DNA from: Leucobacter insecticola
GTDB lineage: Bacteria; Actinomycetota; Actinomycetes; Actinomycetales; Microbacteriaceae
Length of the DNA: 64,000 bases
NCBI RefSeq assembly: GCF_011382965.1
Contig: NZ_CP049934.1
Location: forward strand, 1,426,001-1,490,000
Reading direction: 5' to 3'
Positions 45,485-54,733 of this stretch are shown piece by piece (positions within the stretch are counted from its first letter, which is position 1; every line of letters starts with the position of its first letter). A program made the position numbers and the translations under genes. The notes under the pieces are model-generated. The model ran no database searches and was not told where the DNA came from. It worked only from the letters and a program-made list of their open reading frames with translations.

Positions 45485-46627
45485 TTACAGCGTGTTGCCG
45501 AGCTTGAAGCCCTTGTCGCCGTCCTCGCCACGGGTGTACGAGAAGCCGTCGGCGCCGATGGTCACGGCCATCTCCGAGGCGTCCGTGCGTGCGACGATCG
45601 GCTGCAGGTTGCCGTCGAGGTCGAGCACGCGGGACGCATCGGTGTACCACGACGGCACAACCGGGTTGCCCCACCAGTCGCGGCGCTGGTTGTCGTGCAC
45701 ATCCCAGGTGACCACCGGGTTGTCGGGATCGCCGGTGTAGTAATCCTGGGTGTAGATCTCGACGCGGTGGCCGTCAGGATCGCGCAGGTAGAGGTAGAAC
45801 GCGTTGGAAACGCCGTGGCGGCCGGGGCCGCGCTCGATCCGGTCCGAGATGCGCAGCGCGCCCATCTTGTCGCAGATTGCGAGAATGTTGTGCTTCTCGT
45901 GCGTGGAGAACGCGACGTGGTGCATGCGGGGGCCGTCGCCGCCGGTCGCAGCGGTGTCGTGCACGGTCGGCTTGGCACGCAGCCAGGCGGCGTAGACGGT
46001 GCCCTCTTCGTCCTGGATATCTTCGGTGACGCGGAAGCCGAGATCCTGGTAGTGGCGGACGGCGCGTGGCACGTCGGGGGTGACCTGGTTGAAGTGGTCG
46101 AGACGCACGAGCGCACCCGGGGTGTAGAGGTCGTAGCGCCATGCGAGCCGCTCGACGTGCTCAACCTCGTAGAAGAACTCGAAGGGGAAGCCGAGGGGAT
46201 CCTCAACGCGTACCGAGTCACCGATGCCCTTGACGAAGCCTTCTTTACGGCGCTCGACGCGGCAGCCGAGTTCGGTGTAGAACGCGACAGCCTTATCGAT
46301 GTCTTCGGGGGTGCGCACGCGGTAGGAGAACGCAGCAACGGCGGCAACCGGGCCCTTGCGGAGCACGAGGTTGTGGTGGATGAACTCCTCGAGGGAGCGC
46401 AGGTAGATGACGTTGTCGTCTTCTGCGGTGACCGTCAGGCCGAGCACGTCAACGTAGAACTCGCGCGACTTTGCGAGGTCGGTGACCACGAGCTCCATGT
46501 AGGCGCAGCGCAGGATGTCTGGCGCTGGCACCGATGGCGTCTTGATGGGATTGTCAGTGCTGATCGGGGCTTCCTTGGTGACGTAGAAGCCTGAGGAGGT
46601 CTTTTCGCGACCCTTGAGTTCAGACAT
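45485..46627 (-). CDS. hpaD: 3,4-dihydroxyphenylacetate 2,3-dioxygenase
   Basis: 380 residues, two-domain type I extradiol dioxygenase of the Brevibacterium/Arthrobacter HPCD type using Fe or Mn. Metal ligands fit LDHFNQVTPDV (His), MHHVAFSTH (His) and HRVEIYTQDYY (Glu). It opens the homoprotocatechuate ring next to the hydroxyls, giving 5-carboxymethyl-2-hydroxymuconate semialdehyde. Last gene of the hpaG-gntR-hpaE-hpaD unit. Confidence 0.94.
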   Translation of the reverse strand: MSELKGREKTSSGFYVTKEAPISTDNPIKTPSVPAPDILRCAYMELVVTDLAKSREFYVDVLGLTVTAEDDNVIYLRSLEEFIHHNLVLRKGPVAAVAAFSYRVRTPEDIDKAVAFYTELGCRVERRKEGFVKGIGDSVRVEDPLGFPFEFFYEVEHVERLAWRYDLYTPGALVRLDHFNQVTPDVPRAVRHYQDLGFRVTEDIQDEEGTVYAAWLRAKPTVHDTAATGGDGPRMHHVAFSTHEKHNILAICDKMGALRISDRIERGPGRHGVSNAFYLYLRDPDGHRVEIYTQDYYTGDPDNPVVTWDVHDNQRRDWWGNPVVPSWYTDASRVLDLDGNLQPIVARTDASEMAVTIGADGFSYTRGEDGDKGFKLGNTL

Positions 46628-46732
46628 ATTTCGGTCCTTCCTTGTTCATTACTGCACATCTGAGAGATGGTGTGGGGATCCTGCGGCGCGCTTCGCGGGG
46701 AAGAACTCCGCAGGATAGCGGGATGATGCCCG

Positions 46733-48229
46733 CTACTTGCCTGCACCGAAGCGCGGGCTGTGCGCCTCGTTGAGAGTGATCTGGATCGACTGTGCCGTGG
46801 TGTAGAAGTCGACCGAGCGGTATCCGCCTTCGCGTCCGAGGCCCGAGGCCTTGACGCCGCCGAACGGAGTCCGGAGATCGCGCACATTGTTCGAGTTCAG
46901 CCACACCATGCCTGACTCGATGCCGTGAGCGAAGTTGTGAGCACGCTTCAGATTTGAGGTCCAAACGTAGGCTGCGAGGCCGTACTTGGTGTCGTTGGCG
47001 AGCTGCAGTGCCTCTTCGTCTGTGTCGAAGGGAGTGATCGCGACGACCGGGCCGAAGATTTCCTCCTGGAAGATCCGGGCCTCGGGCTTCACATCTGCAA
47101 AGACGGTCGGTGCGACGTAGTTGCCCTCGGGGAACCCTTCGGGGCGGCCGCCGCCGGCGACGAGACGACCCTCGCTCTTGCCGATCTCGACGTAGCTCAT
47201 GACCTTCTCGAAGTGGCTCGGGTGTACGAGTGCGCCGACCTCGGTGGCGGGATCCGAGGGCAGACCGATCACGATGTTCTTCGCGCGCTCGGCGTAGCGG
47301 GCAACGAAGTCGTCGTAGATTGAGCGCTCGACGAGCACGCGGCTACCGGCAGTGCAGCGCTCACCGTTCAGGCTGAAGACGCTGAAGACGGTCGCATCGA
47401 GCGCCTCCTCGAGATCCGCATCGGCGAAGACGACGGACGGGCTCTTGCCGCCGAGCTCAAGCGAGAGGCCCTTCAAGAAGGGAGCCGCGTTGGTCGAGAT
47501 CATCGCGCCGGTCGAGCTATCGCCGGTAAACGAGATGAGCGGCACATCGGGGTGCTTCACGAGCGCATCGCCCGCGACGCCGCCGGAACCGAGGATCAGG
47601 TTAAAGACGCCGTCGGGTACGCCAGCCTCACGGAAAATTTCCGGCCACAGCGCTGCTGAGAGCGGCGTGTAGCTCGCGGGCTTCAGCACCACGGTGTTGC
47701 CGGTCGCGAGCGCCGGTGCGAGCTTCCACGACTCCTGCATGAACGGCACGTTCCACGGTGTAATGAGGCCGGCGACACCCTTCGGCTTGCGGTTGACGTA
47801 GTTGATCTGGCGGCCAGGGACCTTGGTGACGTTGTCGTGTTCGGCAACGATCAGGTCGGCGAAGAAGCGGAAATTCTCGGCGGCGCGGCGCGCCTGGCCC
47901 TTGGCCTGGGTGATCGGGAGGCCCGAATCCCAGCTCTCGATCAGGGCGAGGCGATCGTCGCGTGATTCGACAATGTCGGCGACCTTGTGCAGGATCCGCG
48001 AACGCTCGCGGGGGAGCATCTTTGGCCACGGCCCCTCATCGAAGGCGCGTTTCGCGGCCGCCACAGCGCGGTCAACGTCGGCCTTGCTCGCGGATGCGGC
48101 CTTCGTGTATACCTCGTTTGAGACGGGCTCGATGACGTCGAACTGTGCGCCGCCCTCGGCGTCCACGAATTCGCCGTCGATGAACAGCTGGATCTTCTCT
48201 GGCAGGTCTGCCGGTTTCTGGTAGGTCAT
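46733..48229 (-). CDS. hpaE: 5-carboxymethyl-2-hydroxymuconate-semialdehyde dehydrogenase
   Basis: 498 residues, ALDH of the HpaE type. GLITPWNVPFMQESWK and SFTGDSSTG bind NAD, LSLELGGKSPSVVF has the general-base Glu and NGERCTAGSR the catalytic Cys. Oxidises the ring-cleavage product of the neighbouring HpaD to the dicarboxylate. The 105-base spacer to hpaD holds a 9-bp stem (ATCCTGCGG / CCGCAGGAT) that may protect or attenuate the message. Confidence 0.94.
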   Translation of the reverse strand: MTYQKPADLPEKIQLFIDGEFVDAEGGAQFDVIEPVSNEVYTKAASASKADVDRAVAAAKRAFDEGPWPKMLPRERSRILHKVADIVESRDDRLALIESWDSGLPITQAKGQARRAAENFRFFADLIVAEHDNVTKVPGRQINYVNRKPKGVAGLITPWNVPFMQESWKLAPALATGNTVVLKPASYTPLSAALWPEIFREAGVPDGVFNLILGSGGVAGDALVKHPDVPLISFTGDSSTGAMISTNAAPFLKGLSLELGGKSPSVVFADADLEEALDATVFSVFSLNGERCTAGSRVLVERSIYDDFVARYAERAKNIVIGLPSDPATEVGALVHPSHFEKVMSYVEIGKSEGRLVAGGGRPEGFPEGNYVAPTVFADVKPEARIFQEEIFGPVVAITPFDTDEEALQLANDTKYGLAAYVWTSNLKRAHNFAHGIESGMVWLNSNNVRDLRTPFGGVKASGLGREGGYRSVDFYTTAQSIQITLNEAHSPRFGAGK

Positions 48230-48273
48230 CGTGTGTCTCCTCCGTGTGGATGGTTGTGTGTGGTCTGGTGGGT

Positions 48274-48963
48274 TCAGGCTGCTGGCGCAGCGTGTTGGAT
48301 CTGATCAGCGTGACGCTGCTCATCTGAGTGGGCAAGCACGGCATCAAGGGTTGCGGTGCGGTGGGCGCGGGCCGCCATCTCGATCTCGAGGATCGGGGCG
48401 TGGCCCTCAATGAGCTGCAGGAGCCGTTCGTGTTCCTCGACCGATTCTTGCGCGCGGCCAGGCACGAAGCTGAAGGACGAGTTGCGCAGCACCTTCATGC
48501 GGTTCCAACCGCGGTACACCAGCTCCAGGATGTGCGGGTTGGGGCAGCTCTCGAACAGTACGCTGTGAAACTCAAGGTTGAGGTTGGTGAAGCGCTGCGG
48601 ATCGAAGGCGTTGAGGGTCTCGCGCATCGTCTGGTTGATGTCGCGGGCGCGCGCGATCTGGTCGGCGGTGATCCCCGGGGCCGCGAGCGCGGTAGCCGCA
48701 CCCTCCACGAGCGCCAACGTCTGCATGGTGTGCAGGTACTCGGTCTCCTTGATGAGCGCAACCTGCGCGCCGACATTCCGTTCGAAGGTGACGAGCTGCT
48801 CCGCCTCAAGGCGGCGGATCGCCTCGCGCACGGGCACGACGGACATGCCCAGCTCGTTCGCGATCGGTGCAAGCACCAGGCGGTAACCCGGCACGTATTG
48901 CCCGCCGTCGATCCGATCCCGGATCAGGCGGTAGGCGCGCTCAGACTTTGACTCGGCATACAT
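48274..48963 (-). CDS. GntR-family (FCD) regulator of the hpa genes
   Basis: 229 residues: winged helix (RLVLAPIANELGMSVVPVRE, then AIRRLEAEQLVTFE) and an all-helical FCD effector domain with His/Asp metal-site positions (FHSVLFESCPNPHI, VEEHERLLQLIEG, AARAHRTATLDAV). It sits 3 bases after the hpaG-type gene inside the operon. Two identical ATCGTATACGAT palindromes upstream of the two hpa transcription units are its probable operators, with a pathway intermediate as inducer. Confidence 0.9.
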   Translation of the reverse strand: MYAESKSERAYRLIRDRIDGGQYVPGYRLVLAPIANELGMSVVPVREAIRRLEAEQLVTFERNVGAQVALIKETEYLHTMQTLALVEGAATALAAPGITADQIARARDINQTMRETLNAFDPQRFTNLNLEFHSVLFESCPNPHILELVYRGWNRMKVLRNSSFSFVPGRAQESVEEHERLLQLIEGHAPILEIEMAARAHRTATLDAVLAHSDEQRHADQIQHAAPAA

Positions 48964-48966
48964 GGC

Positions 48967-50469
48967 TTAGGCCTTGTCGCCCGTTTCGGCCTCGTACTTT
49001 GCGCGCCACTCGGCGTTCATGGGAAAGAGGCCATCGACGGCGGCGCCCTTCGCCACCTGGTCTGCGACCCACGCGTCCGCCTTTTCTTGCGCGGCGGCTT
49101 CCGCGGCGACTTCCTCGAGCAGGAACGGCGGGATCACAATCACCCCGTCGCGGTCGCCCATGATGATGTCTCCCGGTTGCACGGCTGCGCCGCCGCAGGC
49201 GATGGTGACGTCGGTCTCCCACGGCACGTGGCGGCGACCGAGCACACTCGGGTGTGCACCCTGTGAGAACACCGGAATGTTGAATTCCTCGACCGCCGCG
49301 TAGTCGCGGACACCCCCGTCGGTGACGATCCCCGCGGCCCCGCGAACCTGGGCGCGCAGCGCGAGGACATCGCCGACCGTGCCGGTTTCGCGCACCCCGC
49401 GGGCCTCAACCACGAGCACCTCGCCGGGGTTCACCGTGTCAAAGGCGCGCTTTTGGGCGTTGAATCCGCCGCCATGTTTCTTGAAAAGGTCGGGGCGGAA
49501 TGGCACGAAGCGGAGGGTCTTGGCGGTGCCGAGGATCGTGTCGCCCTCGTGATTGGGGTGTACGCCATCAATGAAGATGTCGACGTAGCCGCGCTTGCGC
49601 AGGGCCGCCGAGACGGTTGCGACGGCGACACCCTTGAGCTGTTCGCGGATCGCGTCGGTGAGGGGGGATGCAGCGGTCGGGGCATCGAGCGGGGTGGCGC
49701 GCCCAGCCTTCACGGCCGCCGCGTGCTCTTCCTCGCTACCCCACGCTTCGATGCGCTGGAGATCGTCGACCTGTGGTTTCGATCCGAAATCACCGAAGGG
49801 GATCGTGCCCTGCGTGACCGTGGTGACGAGGCGGCCCGTGGTGGGTGCGCCGGGTGCTCCGGGGGCGTCAACCTCGACCTCAACGACGTCACCCGGGATG
49901 AGCACCGATGAGCCGGCCGGAGTGCCGGTGAGAATCACATCGCCGGTCTCGAGTGTCATGTGCTGTGACAGGTCTGCGACGAGGCGACCGAAGGTGAACT
50001 TGAGGGTGTCGCTCGTGTCATCCTGCACCAGCTCACCGTTGACCCAGGTGCGGACCCGCCAGTCGCCCTCGCCGATCCCGGTGGTCGGGATCGCGACCGG
50101 GCCGATCGGAGTGTAGCCGTCGCCGCCCTTGTTGCGGAGGTTGGATCCCTTGTCTGCGGCGCGCAGGTCGTAGAGGCCGAGGTCGTTCGCTGCGGTGACC
50201 TTGGCGACGTGAGCCCAGCCCTCCTCGGGAGAGACGTGGCGGGCGGGGGTGCCGATCACGAGGGCGATTTCACCCTCAAAGGCCAGCAACTCGGTGCCCG
50301 CGGGGCGCTCGACGGTGCCGCCGGTGGCCGCAAGCGAGGACGCGGGCTTCAGGAAGTAGGAGGGTTGTGCGGGGACCCGGCCGCGCTGCGCGATGCGCGA
50401 GGGGTAATTGAGATGAACGGCAATGATCTTGCCGGGAGTATCGATTCCATAGGACTGCGCTTCAGCCAA
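48967..50469 (-). CDS. hpaG: HpaG-type fumarylacetoacetate hydrolase fused to an RraA-like domain
   Basis: About 500 residues. N-terminal FAH fold (~1-250) with FEGEIALVIG, DLRAADKGSN and VILTGTPAG, the 5-carboxymethyl-2-oxo-hex-3-ene-1,7-dioate decarboxylase class. C-terminal RraA/HMG-aldolase-like domain (~275-495) with GYVDIFIDGVHP, VVEARG, AAGIVTDGGVRD and IMGDRDGVIVIPP. TTG 50469 has GAGCGAGG upstream; GTG 50508 is an alternative if the message is leaderless. First gene of its operon. The RraA part may supply an aldolase or decarboxylase activity; no separate isomerase gene is seen. Confidence 0.88.
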   Translation of the reverse strand: MAEAQSYGIDTPGKIIAVHLNYPSRIAQRGRVPAQPSYFLKPASSLAATGGTVERPAGTELLAFEGEIALVIGTPARHVSPEEGWAHVAKVTAANDLGLYDLRAADKGSNLRNKGGDGYTPIGPVAIPTTGIGEGDWRVRTWVNGELVQDDTSDTLKFTFGRLVADLSQHMTLETGDVILTGTPAGSSVLIPGDVVEVEVDAPGAPGAPTTGRLVTTVTQGTIPFGDFGSKPQVDDLQRIEAWGSEEEHAAAVKAGRATPLDAPTAASPLTDAIREQLKGVAVATVSAALRKRGYVDIFIDGVHPNHEGDTILGTAKTLRFVPFRPDLFKKHGGGFNAQKRAFDTVNPGEVLVVEARGVRETGTVGDVLALRAQVRGAAGIVTDGGVRDYAAVEEFNIPVFSQGAHPSVLGRRHVPWETDVTIACGGAAVQPGDIIMGDRDGVIVIPPFLLEEVAAEAAAQEKADAWVADQVAKGAAVDGLFPMNAEWRAKYEAETGDKA

Positions 50470-50520
50470 AACAACCTCGCTCGTCTCGTGTGCGCACCGC
50501 TCGCGCACTTAATATTTGTT

Positions 50521-50532
50521 ATCGTATACGAT
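50521..50532. promoter_or_regulatory. Palindrome ATCGTATACGAT upstream of hpaG (GntR operator 1)
   Basis: Perfect 12-bp palindrome just upstream of the hpaG-type gene; the same 12 bases occur only once more in the window, upstream of hpaH at 56808-56819. Confidence 0.78.
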
Positions 50533-50723
50533 CCGCGAAGGTTTGGGAAGTCGTAATTGTGAATCCGGTGGCGCCGGTCCGGGCCCACGCTGTTCACGCG
50601 GCATTCATGATCGGTCAGCCCGACGTTTCCCGCACGCCGCCCCCGGCTACCTTCGCCTGCTGAACTGAGAACCGTTCGAAACATGTCGGTCTCGGTGGGG
50701 GATCCCCGCAGTAAGGAACAACG

Positions 50724-51641
50724 ATGCGCACTCGCGCCGCCTCAGCACTCGCTCTACTCGCACTGAGCACACTCGCGCTCACCTCGTGCGCCGGATCCAG
50801 GGACTCCCCGCGAGCCGACGACCCGAGTGCGCCCATCACCTTCGCGGCCACCCCGGTGGGAGACGATCCGAGCGGGGAGAATCCAGTCCAGGCGTTTGCG
50901 GCGCTGCTCAGTGAGGCGACAGGGCGCGAAGTGGAGATCGTCGACGTGCCCGACTACACCGCCGTCGTTGAAGCCCTGCGGAACCACCACGTCGATGTTG
51001 GAATCATGAGCGGATTCCCGTCGGCGCTCGCCGTCAGCACCGGCGAGGTCGACGCGATTATGGCGTGGCCCGGAAACGGCGAGCCGGTATCGACCTGTCT
51101 GGTGCTGGACGACTCGCGGCTGCGCACCCTCGCGGACATCTCGCCCGCCACGACCGTGGCCTTTGCCGATCCCGCATCGAGTTCTGGCTACTTCATGCCG
51201 CTCGCGATGCTGCAAGAATCGGGCCTCACAAAAGACACCGACTACACGGCGATGTTCTCTGGCGGGCACGACATGAGCCTGACAGCGCTTCGCGAGGGAC
51301 AGGTTGACGTCGCCTGCACCTCCACGATCTTCCCCAAGCGTGCCGGGACAAACGATCCGAGCTTCCCCTTCGAAAAGGGCGAAACCCGCTCGTTGGGGGA
51401 GAGCATGTCGATGCCCGTCTCCGTCGCCGTGCTCGCAGACCAGAATCTCCCCGCGGAGACCCGCGACCTGATCCTGGAGGCACTGCCGCAGGTGTTTGTT
51501 GAGGCCAACGCGAAACGCCTCGGCACCATGATGGAGGCGACGCAGGGCACCGCGCCAGTGAGTATGCCCGGCACCTCAATGTTCCAGCCGTTTGTTGACA
51601 CCGCGGCCATCGCCGGCGTCGACATTTCGGATCTGAAGTAA
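50724..51641 (+). CDS. phnD: Phosphonate/phosphite-type ABC transporter, substrate-binding lipoprotein
   Basis: 305 residues; lipobox LALTSC, then a PhnD-like type 2 periplasmic-binding fold (ITFAATPVGDDP, VDVGIMSGFPSALAV, FADPASSSGYFMPL, GQVDVACTSTIFPK). Captures a phosphonate or phosphorus oxyanion. First gene of phnD-phnC-phnE-phosphatase. No C-P lyase genes are near, so the imported compound is processed elsewhere or by the phosphatase. Confidence 0.85.
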   Translation: MRTRAASALALLALSTLALTSCAGSRDSPRADDPSAPITFAATPVGDDPSGENPVQAFAALLSEATGREVEIVDVPDYTAVVEALRNHHVDVGIMSGFPSALAVSTGEVDAIMAWPGNGEPVSTCLVLDDSRLRTLADISPATTVAFADPASSSGYFMPLAMLQESGLTKDTDYTAMFSGGHDMSLTALREGQVDVACTSTIFPKRAGTNDPSFPFEKGETRSLGESMSMPVSVAVLADQNLPAETRDLILEALPQVFVEANAKRLGTMMEATQGTAPVSMPGTSMFQPFVDTAAIAGVDISDLK

Positions 51642-51671
51642 CTCGGCAGCCCAGCGGATCGGAGTCCACGC

Positions 51672-52547
51672 ATGTCACTCACCACACCGACCACCACAAC
51701 TGCCGCAACGACGCACCCCGGGAGGGGCGGCGTCGCTGCGCAGACAGATGCGCGCCAGCCGACCACCGCCCAGTTGCGCGAATGCCTGCCGCTGGTATCC
51801 GTGCGCGATCTGCGGGTTGCCTACGGCAAAAATACCCCGGTCCTCGATGGCGTCAGCCTCGAACTCTTCCCCGGCGAGATGGTGGCGCTGCTGGGCGCTT
51901 CGGGATCGGGGAAATCGACCCTCATGAAGAGCCTCACCGGCTTTGCTCCCATCAGCGGTGGTGCCGCACGCGTCGTCGGCTACGACCTCACGAACCTGCG
52001 GCGCGGGCAGCTGCGCGAGCTGCGGTCCGGCGTGGGACAGATCTTTCAACAGTTCAATCTGGTCGGGCGTCTCAGCGTCTTGACGAACGTCTTGACCGGG
52101 GCGCTCGGCAGTTCAGGGCCGCTTAACCTCGTTGGCGGCTTCACGCGGGAGCAGCGGGTGCGGGCACTCGACCTGCTTGACCGGGTGGGGATCGCACACA
52201 AAGCGCAGGATCCTGCACGGTCACTCTCGGGAGGGCAGCAGCAGCGAGTCGCGATCGCACGCGCGCTGATGCAGAACCCCAAGCTGATCCTCGCTGATGA
52301 ACCTGTGGCGTCGCTCGATCCGGCAATGTCGCACTCCGTGCTGGAACTGCTGCGCGAGATCGCTCGGGAAGACGGAATTCCCGTGCTGGTGAGCTTGCAC
52401 GTGATCCCGCTGGCGCTGCAGCACACTGACCGGATCGTCGGGCTGCGGCGGGGAGAGATCCTCATTGCCGACCCCAGTGCTCGTCTCGATGCAGCAGCCC
52501 TCGCGCCACTCTACGACGGCGCACCCGCGACCGAGGGGGCACAGTAA
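51672..52547 (+). CDS. phnC: Phosphonate-type ABC transporter, ATP-binding protein
   Basis: 291 residues with a ~35-residue Thr/Ala-rich extension before the ABC domain. Walker [12 protein letters not shown]-loop IFQQFNLVGRL, signature [15 protein letters not shown], Walker B LILADEPVASLDP and LHVIPLALQ switch His. PhnC-type because of the FNLVGRLSVLTNVL segment. Stop and next start overlap by one base. Confidence 0.9.
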   Translation: MSLTTPTTTTAATTHPGRGGVAAQTDARQPTTAQLRECLPLVSVRDLRVAYGKNTPVLDGVSLELFPGEMVALLGASGSGKSTLMKSLTGFAPISGGAARVVGYDLTNLRRGQLRELRSGVGQIFQQFNLVGRLSVLTNVLTGALGSSGPLNLVGGFTREQRVRALDLLDRVGIAHKAQDPARSLSGGQQQRVAIARALMQNPKLILADEPVASLDPAMSHSVLELLREIAREDGIPVLVSLHVIPLALQHTDRIVGLRRGEILIADPSARLDAAALAPLYDGAPATEGAQ

Positions 52548-53350
52548 TGGGGCAGCTGCAGCTCGCGGAACGCGAACGGCTCGAGCGCGCGTTCCGGGTG
52601 CCCCGCGCCCGTGCGATGCTGGGGCTGCCGGTGGTGGTTGTGGTGCTGGTGTGGTCTTTCATTGGCGCCAAGTTTGACTTCGCGAAACTCGGTGAGGGTT
52701 CGGTCAACATGGCGGGCTTCGTGTCGCGAATGTTCCCGCCGTCGTGGGACAAGCTCGGCACGATCGTCTCTCTTCTCGTTGAGACGGTGCAAATGGCGGT
52801 TGTCGGCACCGTGCTCGGGGCGATCCTGTCGCTGTTCATCGCGTTTGGGGCCGCCGCGAACCTCGCGCCGAAGTGGCTCTACTTTCCGTGCCGCTGGATC
52901 ATGAACGTGATCCGCTCGCTGCCCGACCTGGTGTTCGCGCTGATGTTTGTGTCCGCGGTGGGGCTCGGGCCGTTCGCTGGCATCCTCGCGATGACGATCG
53001 GCTCAATCGGCTCGATCGGCAAGGTGTTTGCTGAGGCGATGGAGTCCGTTGACGCGGGCCCCATGACCGCGATGCGCGCCGTCGGTGCGTCGCCGCGGCA
53101 GGTTACCCAGTTCGGGGTGTTGCCGCAGGCCGCGCCGCTGCTCGTGTCGTACACGCTGTTGCTGTTTGAGGGCAACGTCCGCGGGGCGACGATTCTGGGC
53201 ATGGTCGGCGCGGGTGGCATCGGCCTCGAACTCACCACGGCCATGAGGATGTACGACTACGGTCACCTCAGCGCCATCATTATCTGCATTATCGTGCTGG
53301 TCACCCTGATCGACCAGGCGAGTGCTCTGATCCGAAAGAAAATCATATGA
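52547..53350 (+). CDS. phnE: Phosphonate-type ABC transporter, permease
   Basis: 267 residues, about six helices. MNVIRSLPDLVFALMFVSAV, IGKVFAEAMESVDAGPMTAM and TILGMVGAGGIGLEL are hallmarks of PhnE permeases (EAA-like loop). Overlaps the phosphatase start by 4 bases, so all four genes are one operon. Confidence 0.92.
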   Translation: MGQLQLAERERLERAFRVPRARAMLGLPVVVVVLVWSFIGAKFDFAKLGEGSVNMAGFVSRMFPPSWDKLGTIVSLLVETVQMAVVGTVLGAILSLFIAFGAAANLAPKWLYFPCRWIMNVIRSLPDLVFALMFVSAVGLGPFAGILAMTIGSIGSIGKVFAEAMESVDAGPMTAMRAVGASPRQVTQFGVLPQAAPLLVSYTLLLFEGNVRGATILGMVGAGGIGLELTTAMRMYDYGHLSAIIICIIVLVTLIDQASALIRKKII

Positions 53351-54108
53351 TGCTCACCGCTCCCGTCAACCTGCGCGACCTCGGCGGGATTCCCGTCGCG
53401 GGCGGACGCGTGCGCGAGGGATTCGCGATCCGCGCCGACGACCTATCGACCGTGCCCGAGAGCTACGCCACAGGGCTCGTGGCGCAGGGGGTGCGCTCGG
53501 TCATCGACCTGCGATCCGCTGAGGAACTGACGGCGACCGGCCGCGGCCCGCTGGGCACGCAGACGGCCGTGAGCTACCATCACGTTCCGTTGCTCGCGAG
53601 CCTCGGGCACGACGCCGAGGCTGCGGCACCCGCGGGGGGCGACCCGTTCGACCAGCGCAGCTATGGACAGATGTACGTGTCGATGTTTGAGCGCGCTGCG
53701 CCGCAGATCGTCACCGCACTCGCGGTCGTAGCGCACGCGCCCGGCGCGACCGCGTTCCACTGCGCCGCGGGGCAGGATCGCACGGGCGTGCTCGCGGCCG
53801 CGCTGCTTCTCGTGCTGGGAGCGGATCGGCAGCAGGTGGTTGCCGACTACCTCCGCACAGCACCCAACGCGCCAGCGATCAGGGCACGCCTCACCCCGAC
53901 GCTTGCGCCGCTCATGCTCCGCCGCGGGATCGACCTCAACGCGGCGGCGAGGGCGGCGACACGCACCGAATTCTCCGCCGCACCGATGCTCGAACTGCTC
54001 GAGACTCTCGGTGCGCGCTATTCGGACCCCCTCGAACCGCTGCGAGCCGGGGGACTCACGGACAGTCTGGTCACGGCGCTCCGAGAGCGGGCGGTCGCGG
54101 GCGAGTGA
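53347..54108 (+). CDS. Tyrosine-protein-phosphatase-like protein of the phn operon
   Basis: 253 residues, Y_phosphatase3 type: VNLRDLGGIPVAGG at the N-terminus and the P-loop HCAAGQDRTG, where most members have Lys in place of this Gln (HCxAGKDRTG). General-acid and C-terminal helical regions look normal. In an operon with phosphonate uptake it may dephosphorylate a small phosphorus compound rather than a protein. The Gln change could alter activity. Confidence 0.86.
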   Translation: MMLTAPVNLRDLGGIPVAGGRVREGFAIRADDLSTVPESYATGLVAQGVRSVIDLRSAEELTATGRGPLGTQTAVSYHHVPLLASLGHDAEAAAPAGGDPFDQRSYGQMYVSMFERAAPQIVTALAVVAHAPGATAFHCAAGQDRTGVLAAALLLVLGADRQQVVADYLRTAPNAPAIRARLTPTLAPLMLRRGIDLNAAARAATRTEFSAAPMLELLETLGARYSDPLEPLRAGGLTDSLVTALRERAVAGE

Positions 54109-54205
54109 GAGCAGTGGGATTCTCCAGCTGTTCGATCATTGGTCAAACAAGACAAGGGGTGCGCTTGTCTTGGCGGTTAGGGCGCGCCCTTACATGGGCA
54201 CCTAC

Positions 54206-54454
54206 TCAAATCAGCCGTTGCTCGCTGAACGCTCGGAGGCACGCCGGTCGCCGCCGGTTCTGCTCAACCAACTCGGCAAGAAACTCGGCGAAGTCAAAGT
54301 CGTGAGGCGCGCTCGCCGACTCGCAGACACTCTTGAGGGTACTGAGTTGGCGGGTTGCCGATGCATAGCTGCTCTTCTGGGCGACCTTCAACGTGTTCTC
54401 GATCATGGCGCGGTAATGCGGGGTGATGCTCGTGATGCACGTACTTGGTATCAT
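54206..54454 (-). CDS. Hypothetical protein, possibly a C-terminal fragment of a larger gene
   Basis: 82 residues from ATG 54454. KSSYASATRQLSTLKSV, HDFDFAEFLAELVEQN and RRPACLRAFSEQ resemble the far C-terminus of larger helical proteins found with SWIM zinc fingers. The upstream part is absent and VapB starts 7 bases away on the other strand, so this may be a remnant left when vapBC arrived. The flanking 54109-54205 shows nothing else. Confidence 0.45.
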   Translation of the reverse strand: MIPSTCITSITPHYRAMIENTLKVAQKSSYASATRQLSTLKSVCESASAPHDFDFAEFLAELVEQNRRRPACLRAFSEQRLI

Positions 54455-54460
54455 TGATGC

Positions 54461-54733
54461 ATGAGGACCACGCTGAGGATCGAAGCGCCCCTGCTGGAGG
54501 CGGCGAAACGAAATGCTGCCCGCAGGCAAGAAACCCTTGGGGAGTATGTGGAGGAGGCGTTGCGCGTATACATTGCCGCACAGGGTTCCCCCGCTGAGGT
54601 TGTTGACCTGCCGGTGTTTCACGGTGGTGGTGTGAAGTCTGGCATTGATGCCACTTCTAACCGGGATCTCTATGATGTGCTCGATGAGGCTGATGCCGTC
54701 GATGGACTTGACGCTCACGAGGCCGCTTCGTGA
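54461..54733 (+). CDS. vapB: Ribbon-helix-helix antitoxin of a VapBC pair
   Basis: 90 residues. RTTLRIEAPLLEAAKRNAAR, then QETLGEYVEEALRVYI form a ribbon-helix-helix DNA-binding domain; the acidic tail (VLDEADAVDGLDAHEAAS) is the usual toxin-neutralising arm. It probably autoregulates its promoter. Stop overlaps the toxin start as GTGA, giving coupled translation. Confidence 0.85.
   Translation: MRTTLRIEAPLLEAAKRNAARRQETLGEYVEEALRVYIAAQGSPAEVVDLPVFHGGGVKSGIDATSNRDLYDVLDEADAVDGLDAHEAAS

Noticed and set aside
45164..46594. 476-codon plus-strand ORF opposite hpaD
   Set aside because: Antisense shadow; the minus strand carries all dioxygenase metal-ligand motifs.
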